DNA of 64,000 nt from Aquicoccus porphyridii. Lineage in GTDB: Bacteria > Pseudomonadota > Alphaproteobacteria > Rhodobacterales > Rhodobacteraceae. Under the pieces are notes generated by a model that was not told the origin of the DNA, made no database searches, and saw only the letters and a list, made by a program, of their open reading frames with translations. The stretch is taken from contig NZ_VINQ01000011.1 of assembly GCF_008369105.1 (NCBI RefSeq), forward strand, positions 1 through 64,000. Direction: 5' to 3'. The position numbers and the translations under genes are program-made. Every line of letters begins with the position of its first letter. Positions within the stretch are counted from its first letter, which is position 1. This document shows, one piece after another, positions 35,636 to 44,040 of the stretch.

Positions 35636-36091
35636 ATGACGGCTCAAAATGACCAAGGCGAGGCCCGCAAACGCTGGATGAGCCTGCTGGCGAAATCCCC
35701 GCCCGCGCGCCTTGCCGCCCTGACCCGCGACATGACTGACTGGCCCGCTTTTGAATGGCTGCGCCCGCCCGAGGTGGGCGGCGTCATGGTGCGTGGTCGC
35801 ACCGGCGGCACCGGCGCCCCGTTCAACCTCGGCGAGATGACGGTCACGCGCTGCGCCCTACGCCTTGCCACGGGCGAGGTCGGGCATGGCTATGTGCAGG
35901 GCCGCGACAAGGCCCATGCCGAGCGCGCCGCCCTGATCGACGCGATGATGCAGACCAAGCGCGCCGATGCCCTGCGCCGCGCGGTGCTCGACCCGCTCGC
36001 AACGCAGATGCAGGCCGACAAGGCCAGCCGCGCGGCCAAGGCGGCGGCCACAAAGGTCGATTTCTTCACCATGGTCCGGGGGGAAGACTGA
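35636..36091 (+). CDS. phnG: C-P lyase core subunit PhnG
   Basis: This 151-aa protein has RKRWMSLLAKSPPARLAAL near the N-terminus, PEVGGVMVRGRTGGTGAPFN near residue 40, and FNLGEMTVTRCALRLATGEV followed by GHGYVQGRDKAHAE, all PhnG hallmarks. It forms the PhnGHIJ core that attaches the phosphonate to ribose triphosphate and cleaves the C-P bond. Its TGA shares a base with the phnH start. Confidence 0.93.
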   Translation: MTAQNDQGEARKRWMSLLAKSPPARLAALTRDMTDWPAFEWLRPPEVGGVMVRGRTGGTGAPFNLGEMTVTRCALRLATGEVGHGYVQGRDKAHAERAALIDAMMQTKRADALRRAVLDPLATQMQADKASRAAKAAATKVDFFTMVRGED

Positions 36092-36660
36092 TGCGCGACG
36101 ACACGCTTTCCGGCGGCTTTGCCGATCCACCCGTCGACGCGGCCCATGCCTTTCGCGCCGCCCTTTCGGCGCTGGCCCGGCCCGGGCGCATCGAAACCCT
36201 GACCGGCGCCCAAGCGCCCGAACCGGTGTCGCCCGCCGCCGCGGCCCTTCTGCTCACGCTTTGCGACGCGGAAACGCCGCTCTTCCTCGCCCCCTTGCAT
36301 GACACGCCCGCGCTGCGCGACTGGATCGCCTTTCACATCGGCGCCCCCATCACCCCGCCCCACGCGGCGCAATTCGCGCTTGGCCGCTGGTCCGACCTGC
36401 CCCCGTTGCAGGGCTTTCCCATCGGCACGGCGGATTACCCCGACCGCTCGACCACGCTCATCATCGAGCTGGACCGCCTCACCGCGCAGGGCGCGCGCCT
36501 CACCGGGCCGGGAATCGAGACCGAGGCGCATCTCTCGCTGCCCGACATTGCGCCGTTCCGCGCCAACCGCGCGCTCTTTCCGCTGGGCCTTGATTTCTAT
36601 TTCACCTGCGGCACGTCGCTGGCCGGTCTGCCGCGCAGCACCAATGTGGAGGATGCCTGA
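36091..36660 (+). CDS. phnH: C-P lyase core subunit PhnH
   Basis: This 189-aa protein has FRAALSALARPGRIETL near residues 25-41, DAETPLFLAPL, FALGRWSDLPPLQGFPIGTA, and the end FYFTCGTSLAGLPRSTNV. These are standard PhnH signatures. The ATG at 36091 overlaps the phnG stop and its own stop overlaps the phnI start, showing a tightly packed operon. Confidence 0.93.
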   Translation: MRDDTLSGGFADPPVDAAHAFRAALSALARPGRIETLTGAQAPEPVSPAAAALLLTLCDAETPLFLAPLHDTPALRDWIAFHIGAPITPPHAAQFALGRWSDLPPLQGFPIGTADYPDRSTTLIIELDRLTAQGARLTGPGIETEAHLSLPDIAPFRANRALFPLGLDFYFTCGTSLAGLPRSTNVEDA

Positions 36661-37748
36661 TGTATGTGGCGGTCAAGGGCGGCGAACGCGCCATCGACAA
36701 CGCGCATGACTGGCTCGCCGAGGAACGCCGGGGCGACCCGTCGGTGCCGGAACTCGGCGTGGCACAGATCCGCGAACAGCTCGCCCTCGCCGTGAACCGC
36801 GTCATGGCCGAAGGCTCGCTTTATGACCCCGACCTTGCGGCGCTGGCCATCAAGCAGGCGCGCGGCGATCTGATCGAGGCGATCTTTCTCATCCGCGCCT
36901 ATCGCACCACCCTGCCCCGGATCGGCCATTCCCGCCCGGTCGACACCGGCGCCATGGCCTGTATCCGCCGCATCTCGGCCACGTTCAAGGACGCCCCCGG
37001 CGGGCAGGTTCTGGGCCCGACCTTCGACTACACCCACCGGCTCCTCGATTTCAAACTCGCCGCTGACGGAGAAACACCCGAGGCCAAAACGGGCGCGGGC
37101 CTTGCGCCCGAAATGCCCCGGATCACCGAGTTCCTGAACCGCGAGGGTCTGATCCAGGACGAGTCGACCTGCGACGACACCCCGCCCGACATGACACGCG
37201 CACCGATGGAATACCCGGCAGGCCGCGCCCTGCGGCTTCAGGCCCTGACCCGCGGCGACGAAGGCTTCGTGCTGGGCATGGCCTATTCCACGCAGCGCGG
37301 CTATGGCCGCAACCACCCCTTCGTCGGCGAATTGCGCATCGGCACCGTCGCCGTCGAAATGGACATCCCAGAGCTGGGCTTTGCCATCGAGATCGGCGAG
37401 ATCACCCTCACCGAATGCGAAACCGTCAACCAGTTCATGGGCTCGAAAACCGAGCCGCCGCAATTCACCCGCGGCTACGGCCTCGTCTTCGGCCAGACCG
37501 AGCGCAAGGCGATCTCCATGGCCCTCGTCGATCGCGCCTTGCGCTGGGAAGAGCTGGGCGAAGACAGCGACGGCGCCCCGGCCCAGGACGAGGAGTTCGT
37601 GCTCTCCCACGCCGACAACATCCAGGCCACGGGCTTTCTCGAACATATCAAGCTGCCGCATTACGTCGATTTCCAGTCCGAGCTCGAACTGATCCGCAAG
37701 ATCCGCACCGAGGCACAGGCCGGGGCACGAAAGGACGCCGCCGAATGA
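36660..37748 (+). CDS. phnI: C-P lyase core subunit PhnI (nucleosidase/transferase)
   Basis: The 362-aa protein starts MYVAVKGGERAIDNAHDWLA. It has a long PhnI domain including YSTQRGYGRNHPFVGELRIG, ECETVNQFMGSKTEPPQFTR, and DEEFVLSHADNIQATGFLEH near the end. PhnI transfers the phosphonate onto the ribose of ATP with loss of adenine, together with PhnGHL. The start shares a base with the phnH stop. Confidence 0.94.
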   Translation: MYVAVKGGERAIDNAHDWLAEERRGDPSVPELGVAQIREQLALAVNRVMAEGSLYDPDLAALAIKQARGDLIEAIFLIRAYRTTLPRIGHSRPVDTGAMACIRRISATFKDAPGGQVLGPTFDYTHRLLDFKLAADGETPEAKTGAGLAPEMPRITEFLNREGLIQDESTCDDTPPDMTRAPMEYPAGRALRLQALTRGDEGFVLGMAYSTQRGYGRNHPFVGELRIGTVAVEMDIPELGFAIEIGEITLTECETVNQFMGSKTEPPQFTRGYGLVFGQTERKAISMALVDRALRWEELGEDSDGAPAQDEEFVLSHADNIQATGFLEHIKLPHYVDFQSELELIRKIRTEAQAGARKDAAE

Positions 37749-38341
37749 CCCATATCGTATTCGATATCGGCAATGTCCTCCTGCGCTGGGATCCGTTCGC
37801 GGCCTTCGCCCACATGCCCCGGGCCGAGGTCGAGGCGATGTTCGACGCGGTCGATTTCCCGACCTGGAACCTCGCCAATGATGCCGGTCGCCCCCGGGCC
37901 GAGGCGGTCGCGGAAATCGCTCGCACCCAGCCGCAGCATGCCGCGCGGATGGGCGAATATTTCGACCGCTTCCACCACACGATCCAAGAGCCGATCCATG
38001 GCACATGGCAGATCGCCAACCGCCTCAAGCGGGATGGCAGGCGGCTATTCGGCCTGACCAATTTCTCGGCCGATACATGGCCCGTCGCGCTCGACCTGCA
38101 TGGCGGGCTGACCGATCTGCTTGAGGATATCGTCGTCTCGGGCGTGGAACAGGCAATCAAACCCGATCCGCGCATCTATGCCATCCTGTGCGAGCGTAAC
38201 CGGCTTGCCCCCGGTGATTGCCTCTTCATCGACGACAGCGCGGACAATGTCGCGGGCGCACGCGCCGTGGGCTGGGACGCGGTGCAATTCACCACGCCCG
38301 AAGCACTGGAACGGGCCTTGACCGAAAGGGGGCTTCTGTGA
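37745..38341 (+). CDS. HAD-superfamily phosphatase, YihX-like, inside the C-P lyase operon
   Basis: The 198-aa protein has HAD motif I FDIGNVLLRWD (Asp7), motif II GLTNFS, motif III Lys in AIKPDPRIY, and motif IV FIDDSADN. These, and the cap region, resemble E. coli YihX, a sugar-1-phosphate phosphatase. The gene is linked to phnI by ATGA and to phnJ by GTGA, so it is an integral operon member. A role in dephosphorylating a phosphoribosyl product is inferred. It is not one of the classical phn genes. Confidence 0.85.
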   Translation: MTHIVFDIGNVLLRWDPFAAFAHMPRAEVEAMFDAVDFPTWNLANDAGRPRAEAVAEIARTQPQHAARMGEYFDRFHHTIQEPIHGTWQIANRLKRDGRRLFGLTNFSADTWPVALDLHGGLTDLLEDIVVSGVEQAIKPDPRIYAILCERNRLAPGDCLFIDDSADNVAGARAVGWDAVQFTTPEALERALTERGLL

Positions 38342-39201
38342 GCGATTACAACTTCGCCTATCTCGACGAACAGACCAAGCGGATGATCCGTCGCGCCCTG
38401 CTCAAGGCCGTGGCGGTGCCGGGCTACCAGGTGCCGTTCGCCAGCCGTGAAATGCCCATGCCCTATGGCTGGGGCACCGGCGGGGTGCAGGTCACGGCGG
38501 CCTGCCTCACCCCCGATGACACGCTCAAGGTGATCGACCAGGGCGCCGACGACACCACCAATGCCGTGTCGATCCGCAAGTTCTTCGAGAAAACCGCGCA
38601 TGTGGCGACCACGGAAAAAACCCGCGCCGCAAGCGTGATCCAGACCCGCCACCGCATCCCCGAGGAACCGCTCACCGCCGATCAGATCCTCGTCTACCAG
38701 GTGCCGATCCCCGAGCCGCTGCGCTTTCTCGAACCGCGCGAGACCGAAACGCGGCGGATGCACGCGCTCGAAGAATACGGCCTCATGCATGTCAAACTAT
38801 ACGAGGACATCGCGCGCCACGGCCATATCGCCACCGCCTATGCCTACCCGGTCAAGGTCGAGGGGCGCTACGTGATGGACCCGTCGCCGATCCCGAAATT
38901 CGACAACCCCAAGCTCGAAAGCGCCGCGCTGCAACTCTTCGGCGCGGGCCGTGAACAGCGCATCTATGCGATCCCGCCCCATACAAGGGTGGTCAGTCTC
39001 GATTTCGAGGATCACCCTTTCGAGGCGAGCAAGGCAGATCACGCCTGTGACCTCTGCAGCGCGCGCCATACCTATCTCGACGAGGTGATCACCGACGATG
39101 CCGGCGGGCGCATGTTCGTCTGCTCCGATACCGACTATTGCGCCGGGCGTCAGGCCACGGGCCATCATGGCCGGCTGAGCCCGCAGGAGGCAACCGCATG
39201 A
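38338..39201 (+). CDS. phnJ: Carbon-phosphorus lyase radical SAM subunit PhnJ
   Basis: This 287-aa protein starts with GTG overlapping the HAD stop. It carries YGWGTGGVQVTAACLTPDD near residues 43-61 and the unusual C-terminal cluster motif with Cys237, Cys240 and Cys262 as [4Fe-4S] ligands. Cys268 sits in the place of the radical-forming Cys272 of E. coli; the C-x2-C-x21-C-x5-C spacing is exact. It cleaves the C-P bond to release methane or another alkane. Confidence 0.95.
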   Translation: MSDYNFAYLDEQTKRMIRRALLKAVAVPGYQVPFASREMPMPYGWGTGGVQVTAACLTPDDTLKVIDQGADDTTNAVSIRKFFEKTAHVATTEKTRAASVIQTRHRIPEEPLTADQILVYQVPIPEPLRFLEPRETETRRMHALEEYGLMHVKLYEDIARHGHIATAYAYPVKVEGRYVMDPSPIPKFDNPKLESAALQLFGAGREQRIYAIPPHTRVVSLDFEDHPFEASKADHACDLCSARHTYLDEVITDDAGGRMFVCSDTDYCAGRQATGHHGRLSPQEATA

Positions 39202-39968
39202 CCCCGCTTCTCTCGGTTCGTGACCTGTCGAAAACCTATGGCGGCCGGATCGGCTGCGCGGACGTGTCCTTTGATCTCTACCCGGGCGAGGTGCTCGGCA
39301 TCGTCGGCGAATCCGGCTCCGGCAAATCCACGCTCCTGAACTGTCTTGCCGGGCACCTCGCCCCAGACACCGGCGAGATCCTGTTCGACACCCGCACCGA
39401 CGGTCCCCGCGACACCCGCAAGATGAGCGAGCCGGAAAGGCGGATGCTGTCACGCACCGACTGGGCCTTCGTGCACCAGAACCCGCGCGACGGGCTGCGC
39501 ATGGGGGTCTCGGCTGGCGGCAACGTGGGCGAGCGGCTGATGGCCGTGGGCGCGCGCCATTACGGCCAGATCCGTGCTCAGGCCACTGACTGGCTGGGCC
39601 GGGTCGAGATCACCGAGGACCGGCTCGATGACCGCCCCTCGGCCTTCTCGGGCGGCATGCAGCAGCGGCTCCAGATCGCGCGCAACCTCGTCACCGGGCC
39701 ACGGCTCGTGTTCATGGACGAGCCCACCGGCGGGCTCGACGTGTCGGTGCAGGCGCGACTGCTCGATCTTCTGCGCGGGCTGGTGCGCGAAATGGGGCTT
39801 TCGGCCATCATCGTCACCCATGACCTTGCCGTGGTGCGGCTGCTGGCCCATCGGCTGATGGTGATGAAATCCGGCCACGTGGTCGAACAGGGCCTCACCG
39901 ATCAGGTGCTGGACGACCCGCAACATGCCTATACCCAGCTTCTCGTCTCCTCGATCCTGCAGGTGTAA
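39198..39968 (+). CDS. phnK: C-P lyase ABC-type ATPase PhnK
   Basis: The 256-aa protein has Walker A GESGSGKST, FVHQNPRDGLRMGVSAGGNV near residue 90, signature FSGGMQQRLQIARNL and Walker B RLVFMDEP. The QNPRDGLRMxVSAGGNVGERL stretch is specific to PhnK rather than to transport ATPases. PhnK binds the PhnJ face of the core complex. The ATG overlaps the phnJ stop. Confidence 0.94.
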   Translation: MTPLLSVRDLSKTYGGRIGCADVSFDLYPGEVLGIVGESGSGKSTLLNCLAGHLAPDTGEILFDTRTDGPRDTRKMSEPERRMLSRTDWAFVHQNPRDGLRMGVSAGGNVGERLMAVGARHYGQIRAQATDWLGRVEITEDRLDDRPSAFSGGMQQRLQIARNLVTGPRLVFMDEPTGGLDVSVQARLLDLLRGLVREMGLSAIIVTHDLAVVRLLAHRLMVMKSGHVVEQGLTDQVLDDPQHAYTQLLVSSILQV

Positions 39969-39972
39969 CCCG

Positions 39973-40656
39973 ATGATCCGTATCGAAAACGTCTCGAAAT
40001 CCTTTACCCTGCACAATCAGGGCGGCGCGGTAATCCCGGTCATGGAGGGCGCGTCTTTCACCGTCGCCCCCGGCGAATGCGTGGCCCTCACCGGCGATTC
40101 TGGCGCGGGCAAATCCACGCTGATGCGGATGATCCACGGCAATTACCTCGCCGCCTCGGGCCGCATTATCGTCGGCGACACCGATGTCGCCCGGGCCGAG
40201 CCGCGCGAGATCCTCACTCTGCGGCGCGACACGCTGGGCTATGTCAGCCAGTTCCTGCGCGTCGTGCCGCGCGTGCCCACCCGCGACGTGGTGGCCGAGC
40301 CGCTGCTCGCGGTCGGCACCGATCGCGCCACCGCCCACGCCCGGGCCGAGGAACTGCTCACCCGGCTCAACATCCCGCAAACCCTCTGGTCGCTCAGCCC
40401 CACCACCTTCTCGGGCGGCGAACAGCAGCGGGTGAACATCGCCCGCGGCTTTGCCCATGACTTCCCCGCGATGCTGCTCGATGAACCCACCGCCAGCCTC
40501 GACGCCACCAACCGCGAAACAGTGCTGCGCCTGATCGAAGAGGCCAAGGCGCGCGGCACCGCGATCATCGGCATCTTTCACGATGCCGACGCCCGCGCCC
40601 GCGTCGCCGACCGCGAAATCGACGTCTCGGCCTTCACCCCGGCGCGCGCGGCATGA
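39973..40656 (+). CDS. phnL: C-P lyase ABC-type ATPase PhnL
   Basis: The 227-aa protein has FTLHNQGGAVIPVMEGASF near residue 10, Walker A GDSGAGKST, YVSQFLRVVPRVPTRDVVAE near residue 90, signature FSGGEQQRVNIARG and Walker B AMLLDEPTASLD. The QFLRVVPRV motif is typical of PhnL. It supports the nucleosidase/transfer step. It lies 4 bp after phnK and overlaps phnN. Confidence 0.94.
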   Translation: MIRIENVSKSFTLHNQGGAVIPVMEGASFTVAPGECVALTGDSGAGKSTLMRMIHGNYLAASGRIIVGDTDVARAEPREILTLRRDTLGYVSQFLRVVPRVPTRDVVAEPLLAVGTDRATAHARAEELLTRLNIPQTLWSLSPTTFSGGEQQRVNIARGFAHDFPAMLLDEPTASLDATNRETVLRLIEEAKARGTAIIGIFHDADARARVADREIDVSAFTPARAA

Positions 40657-41204
40657 GCGGCGCGATCTTCGCCATCGTCGGCCCCTCGGGCGCGGGCAAG
40701 GACACGCTGATGCAGGCGGCAGCCGCCCGCCTGCCCGACCTCTACCTCGTGCGCCGCGTGATCACCCGGGCCGAGGATGCGGGCGGCGAGGAGTTCGAAG
40801 GCATCACCGAGGCGGAATTTTCCACGCGCCTCGCACGCGGCGAATTCGCCCTGCACTGGCAGGCCCACGGGCTGCGCTATGGCATCCCCGCTTCGGTTCT
40901 CGACCATCTCGCACGGGGCAAGACCGTGCTCTTCAACGGCTCGCGCGCCATGCTGGACGATGCCGCCCGCGCCTTTCCGGGGTTGCGCGTGATCCATATC
41001 ACCGCCTCCGACGCCTTGCTGGCGCAACGCCTGCACGCCCGCGATCGCGAAACCGCCCCCGACATCGCCGCGCGCCTCACCCGCGCCCGCCTGCCCCTGC
41101 CCGAGGGGCTCGACGTGACCGAGATCGACAATTCCGGCCCGCTCGATGCGGCACTTGACCGGCTGATATCCATCCTCGCCCCCGACCCGGAGACCACGAC
41201 ATGA
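40653..41204 (+). CDS. phnN: Ribose 1,5-bisphosphate phosphokinase PhnN
   Basis: This 183-aa kinase has the guanylate-kinase-like P-loop VGPSGAGKDTL, RRVITRAEDAGGEEFEG near residue 33, EFALHWQAHGLRYGIP near residue 67, and VLFNGSRAMLDDA. It converts ribose 1,5-bisphosphate to PRPP, feeding the C-P lyase product into nucleotide metabolism. It overlaps both phnL and phnM2 by 4 bp. Confidence 0.93.
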   Translation: MSGAIFAIVGPSGAGKDTLMQAAAARLPDLYLVRRVITRAEDAGGEEFEGITEAEFSTRLARGEFALHWQAHGLRYGIPASVLDHLARGKTVLFNGSRAMLDDAARAFPGLRVIHITASDALLAQRLHARDRETAPDIAARLTRARLPLPEGLDVTEIDNSGPLDAALDRLISILAPDPETTT

Positions 41205-42340
41205 CCGACATGACCCTCGCCAATGCCCGGATCGTTCTGCCCGATGAGGTGATCCATGGCGCGATCGAGATCAGGGACGGCCATATCGCCGCCATCGAGC
41301 CGGGCGCGCACGTGCCCCCCGGCGCGGTGGATGCAGCGGGCGATCTGATCATCCCCGGCCTGATCGAGCTTCACACCGACAATCTCGAACGCCATATCCA
41401 GCCACGCCCCCGGGTCGACTGGCCCCATGCCGCCGCGATCCTCGCCCATGACGGCGAGCTGGCCTCGGTCGGCGTCACCACCGTGTTCGACGCGATGCGC
41501 GTGGGCTCGGTGCCCGGCGGCAAGGGCCGCTATCTCAAATACGCCCGCAACCTCGCCTCCGAACTGTGGGAGCTGCGCGCCGCGCGGGCGCTCAAGATCA
41601 ACCATTACCTGCACCTGCGCGCCGAAGTCTGCTCGGAAACCCTGGTCGAGGAAATGGCCGAATTCGGCCCGCAGGACCGCGTCGGCATCGTCAGCCTGAT
41701 GGACCACACCCCCGGCCAGCGACAGTTTCGCGACGTCTCGAAACTCAAGGCCTATGTTCAGGGCAAACTCAACCTGACCGACCCGGAATTCGAAGAACAT
41801 GTCGCGCAGTTGCACGCGCTGCGCCGCGCCCATGGCGACCGCCACGAAGCCGCCGCGGTGGCCGAGGCCGCCCGCTATGGCGCCGTGCTCGCCAGCCATG
41901 ACGACACCACCGACGCACATGTCGCGACCAGCGCCGGTCACGGTATCGCGCTGGCCGAATTCCCGACGACACTCGAAGCCGCCCGCGCCTGCCATGCGCA
42001 CGGGATCAAGGTCATGATGGGTGCACCCAACCTCATTCGCGGCGGCTCGCATTCGGGCAATGTCGCGGCGCACGAGCTGGCCGCGCATGACCTCTTGGAC
42101 ATCCTGTCATCCGATTACGTGCCCTCGGCCCTGATGAGCGCCGCGTTCCTGCTGGCCGATCTCTGGGATGACCTGCCCCGCGCCATCGCCACCGTCACGG
42201 CCAATCCCGCCCGCGCCGCCGGGCTTGATGATCGCGGGCGCATCGCCACCGGCCTCCATGCCGATCTGGTCCGGGTCGCGCGCATCAAGGGCACCCCGGT
42301 CATCCGCGGCGTCTGGTGCCACGGGCGGCAGGTCGGGTGA
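41201..42340 (+). CDS. phnM: Alpha-D-ribose 1-methylphosphonate 5-triphosphate diphosphatase PhnM (canonical copy)
   Basis: This 379-aa amidohydrolase has the classical PhnM motifs PGLIELHTDNLERHIQPRPR, SVGVTTVFDAMRVGSVPGG, SLMDHTPGQRQFRD, SHDDTTDAHV, EFPTTLEAA, GAPNLIRGGSHSGNVAA and ILSSDYVPSALM. It removes pyrophosphate from the ribosyl triphosphate before PhnJ acts. It is the last gene of the operon, and its stop directly abuts the stop of the convergent ion channel gene with no bases between. Confidence 0.95.
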   Translation: MTDMTLANARIVLPDEVIHGAIEIRDGHIAAIEPGAHVPPGAVDAAGDLIIPGLIELHTDNLERHIQPRPRVDWPHAAAILAHDGELASVGVTTVFDAMRVGSVPGGKGRYLKYARNLASELWELRAARALKINHYLHLRAEVCSETLVEEMAEFGPQDRVGIVSLMDHTPGQRQFRDVSKLKAYVQGKLNLTDPEFEEHVAQLHALRRAHGDRHEAAAVAEAARYGAVLASHDDTTDAHVATSAGHGIALAEFPTTLEAARACHAHGIKVMMGAPNLIRGGSHSGNVAAHELAAHDLLDILSSDYVPSALMSAAFLLADLWDDLPRAIATVTANPARAAGLDDRGRIATGLHADLVRVARIKGTPVIRGVWCHGRQVG

Positions 42341-43132
42341 CTACCGCGCCGGACCATCCCGCTCGCGGTTGAGCGCCTCGATCTTGGCGTCCAGCACTTC
42401 GAGCCGCGACAGAACCTCGTCGCGGTAAGCGTCGGTATTGGCGACATCCTCTTCGTGATGCGCCTCCTGCATCGAGTTGACGATGAGACCGACCACGAGG
42501 TTCACCACCGCGAAGGTGGTGACAAGGATGAACGGCACGAAAAACGCCCAGGCTTGGGGATAGACCTCCATCACCGGGCGCACGATCCCCATCGACCAGC
42601 TTTCCAGCGTCATGATCTGAAACAGCGAATAGGCGCTGCTGCCCAGATCGCCGAACCATTGCGGAAAGCTCTCGCTGAAAAGCTTGGTCGCCATCACCGC
42701 CGCGATGTAGAAGATCAGCCCCATCAACAGAAAGACCGACCCCATCCCCGGCACGGCGCGGATGAACCCCTCGACCACCCGGCGCAGCGACGGCGCAACC
42801 GACACCACCCGCAACACCCGCAGGATGCGCAGCGCACGCAGCGCGGTAAAGCCCTGCCCGGCGGGGACAAGCGAAACGCCGACGATCACGAAATCGAAGA
42901 TGTTCCAGCCATTGCGGAAAAACCGCGGCCCAAGGGCCACGAGTTTCATCGCGATCTCGACGACAAAGACCGCCAGACAGGCCGCATCGAGCGCAAGGAT
43001 GAGCGGCCCGGCGGCCTCCATCACCGGCTTTGACGTCTCAAGCCCGAGGATCACCGCGTTGAAAATGATCACGGCGGTGATGAACGTGACAAAACGCGGA
43101 TGTTCGACAAGACGCGCAAGGCGTTGACGCAT
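42341..43132 (-). CDS. Voltage-gated sodium channel-like ion transporter (NaChBac type)
   Basis: This 263-aa protein is a single six-helix channel subunit. S4 has Arg99, Arg102, Arg105 and Arg108 at three-residue spacing (ALRALRILRVLRVV). The pore filter reads TLESWS (175-180), matching the bacterial sodium-selective LESWS type. A C-terminal coiled coil (SRLEVLDAKIEALNRE) fits the tetramerisation helix of this family. It lies convergent with the phn operon and shares no obvious function with its neighbours. Confidence 0.9.
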   Translation of the reverse strand: MRQRLARLVEHPRFVTFITAVIIFNAVILGLETSKPVMEAAGPLILALDAACLAVFVVEIAMKLVALGPRFFRNGWNIFDFVIVGVSLVPAGQGFTALRALRILRVLRVVSVAPSLRRVVEGFIRAVPGMGSVFLLMGLIFYIAAVMATKLFSESFPQWFGDLGSSAYSLFQIMTLESWSMGIVRPVMEVYPQAWAFFVPFILVTTFAVVNLVVGLIVNSMQEAHHEEDVANTDAYRDEVLSRLEVLDAKIEALNRERDGPAR

Positions 43133-43136
43133 TGGG

Positions 43137-43988
43137 TTATCCTTCGGCGGTCAAAAGCGCGGGCAGCCCGTCGCGATAGCTGGGGTAAAGCAGGCGCACG
43201 CCCAGTTCGTCCTTGATCCGGTCGTTTCGCACCCGCTTTGATTCGGCATAGAACGAACGCGCCATCGGCGTCATCTCGGCCGTCGCGAAATCCTCTTCGG
43301 GGGGCAGCGGCAGGCCCAGCAATTCGGCGGCATGGGCCAGCACGTCCTGCGGCGGGGCCGGGTCATCGTCACAGACATTGTAGATCGCGCCGGGATCGGG
43401 GCGCGCGATCGAGGCGGCCAGAACCTGCGCGATGTCATCGACATGAATGCGCGAAAACACCTGACCCGGCTTGATGATGCGGCGCGCGGTGCCCCGGCGG
43501 ACCTTGGCAAACGGCCCGCGCCCGGGGCCATAGATGCCCGCAAGGCGAAAGATATGCAGCGGCAGGCCGGTCGCCTGCCATTCTGCCTCGGCCTTGACGC
43601 GATGACGCCCCCGCTCCGTCGACGGGGTGAGCGGCGTGGCCTCATCGACCCAACCGCCCCCGTGATCGCCGTAAACCCCGGTGGTCGAGAGATACCCCAC
43701 CCATTCGAGATTGGGCGCAAGGCGGGCAATGTCCGCCCCAAGCTCGGCGATCACCGGATCGCCGTTCTCATCCGGCGCCGCCGAGAGCAGCAGGTGCGTG
43801 ACCCCGGCCAGCGCCGGGCGCGGGTCGCTGCCCGGCCAGATCAGGGGCGTGACGCCCTCCGCCGCGATCCGGTCCTGTTTCTCGGGCTTGCGCGTCGTGC
43901 CGAAAAGCCGCCAGCCCCGCGGCGCCAGAAGGCGCGCAAGGGCGGATGCGGTAAAACCGTGACCAAAGGTGAAAAGCGTGCCTGTCAT
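43137..43988 (-). CDS. NAD-dependent epimerase/SDR-like protein (YeeZ type)
   Basis: The protein is 283 aa from the ATG at 43988. It starts TLFTFGHGFTASALARLLAP with a variant Rossmann glycine motif. YLSTTGVYGDHGGGWVDEAT near residue 98 is followed by RLAGIYGPGRGPFAKV and FSRIHVDDIAQVLAASI. These match extended SDRs of the YeeZ/sugar-epimerase group. The usual YxxxK motif is not clear, as in some atypical members. The substrate is unknown. Confidence 0.82.
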   Translation of the reverse strand: MTGTLFTFGHGFTASALARLLAPRGWRLFGTTRKPEKQDRIAAEGVTPLIWPGSDPRPALAGVTHLLLSAAPDENGDPVIAELGADIARLAPNLEWVGYLSTTGVYGDHGGGWVDEATPLTPSTERGRHRVKAEAEWQATGLPLHIFRLAGIYGPGRGPFAKVRRGTARRIIKPGQVFSRIHVDDIAQVLAASIARPDPGAIYNVCDDDPAPPQDVLAHAAELLGLPLPPEEDFATAEMTPMARSFYAESKRVRNDRIKDELGVRLLYPSYRDGLPALLTAEG

Positions 43989-44040
43989 GGCTGCATACCT
44001 GCGACCTGACCGGTTCGATTGCAAGGGGCGGACCGGCAGA

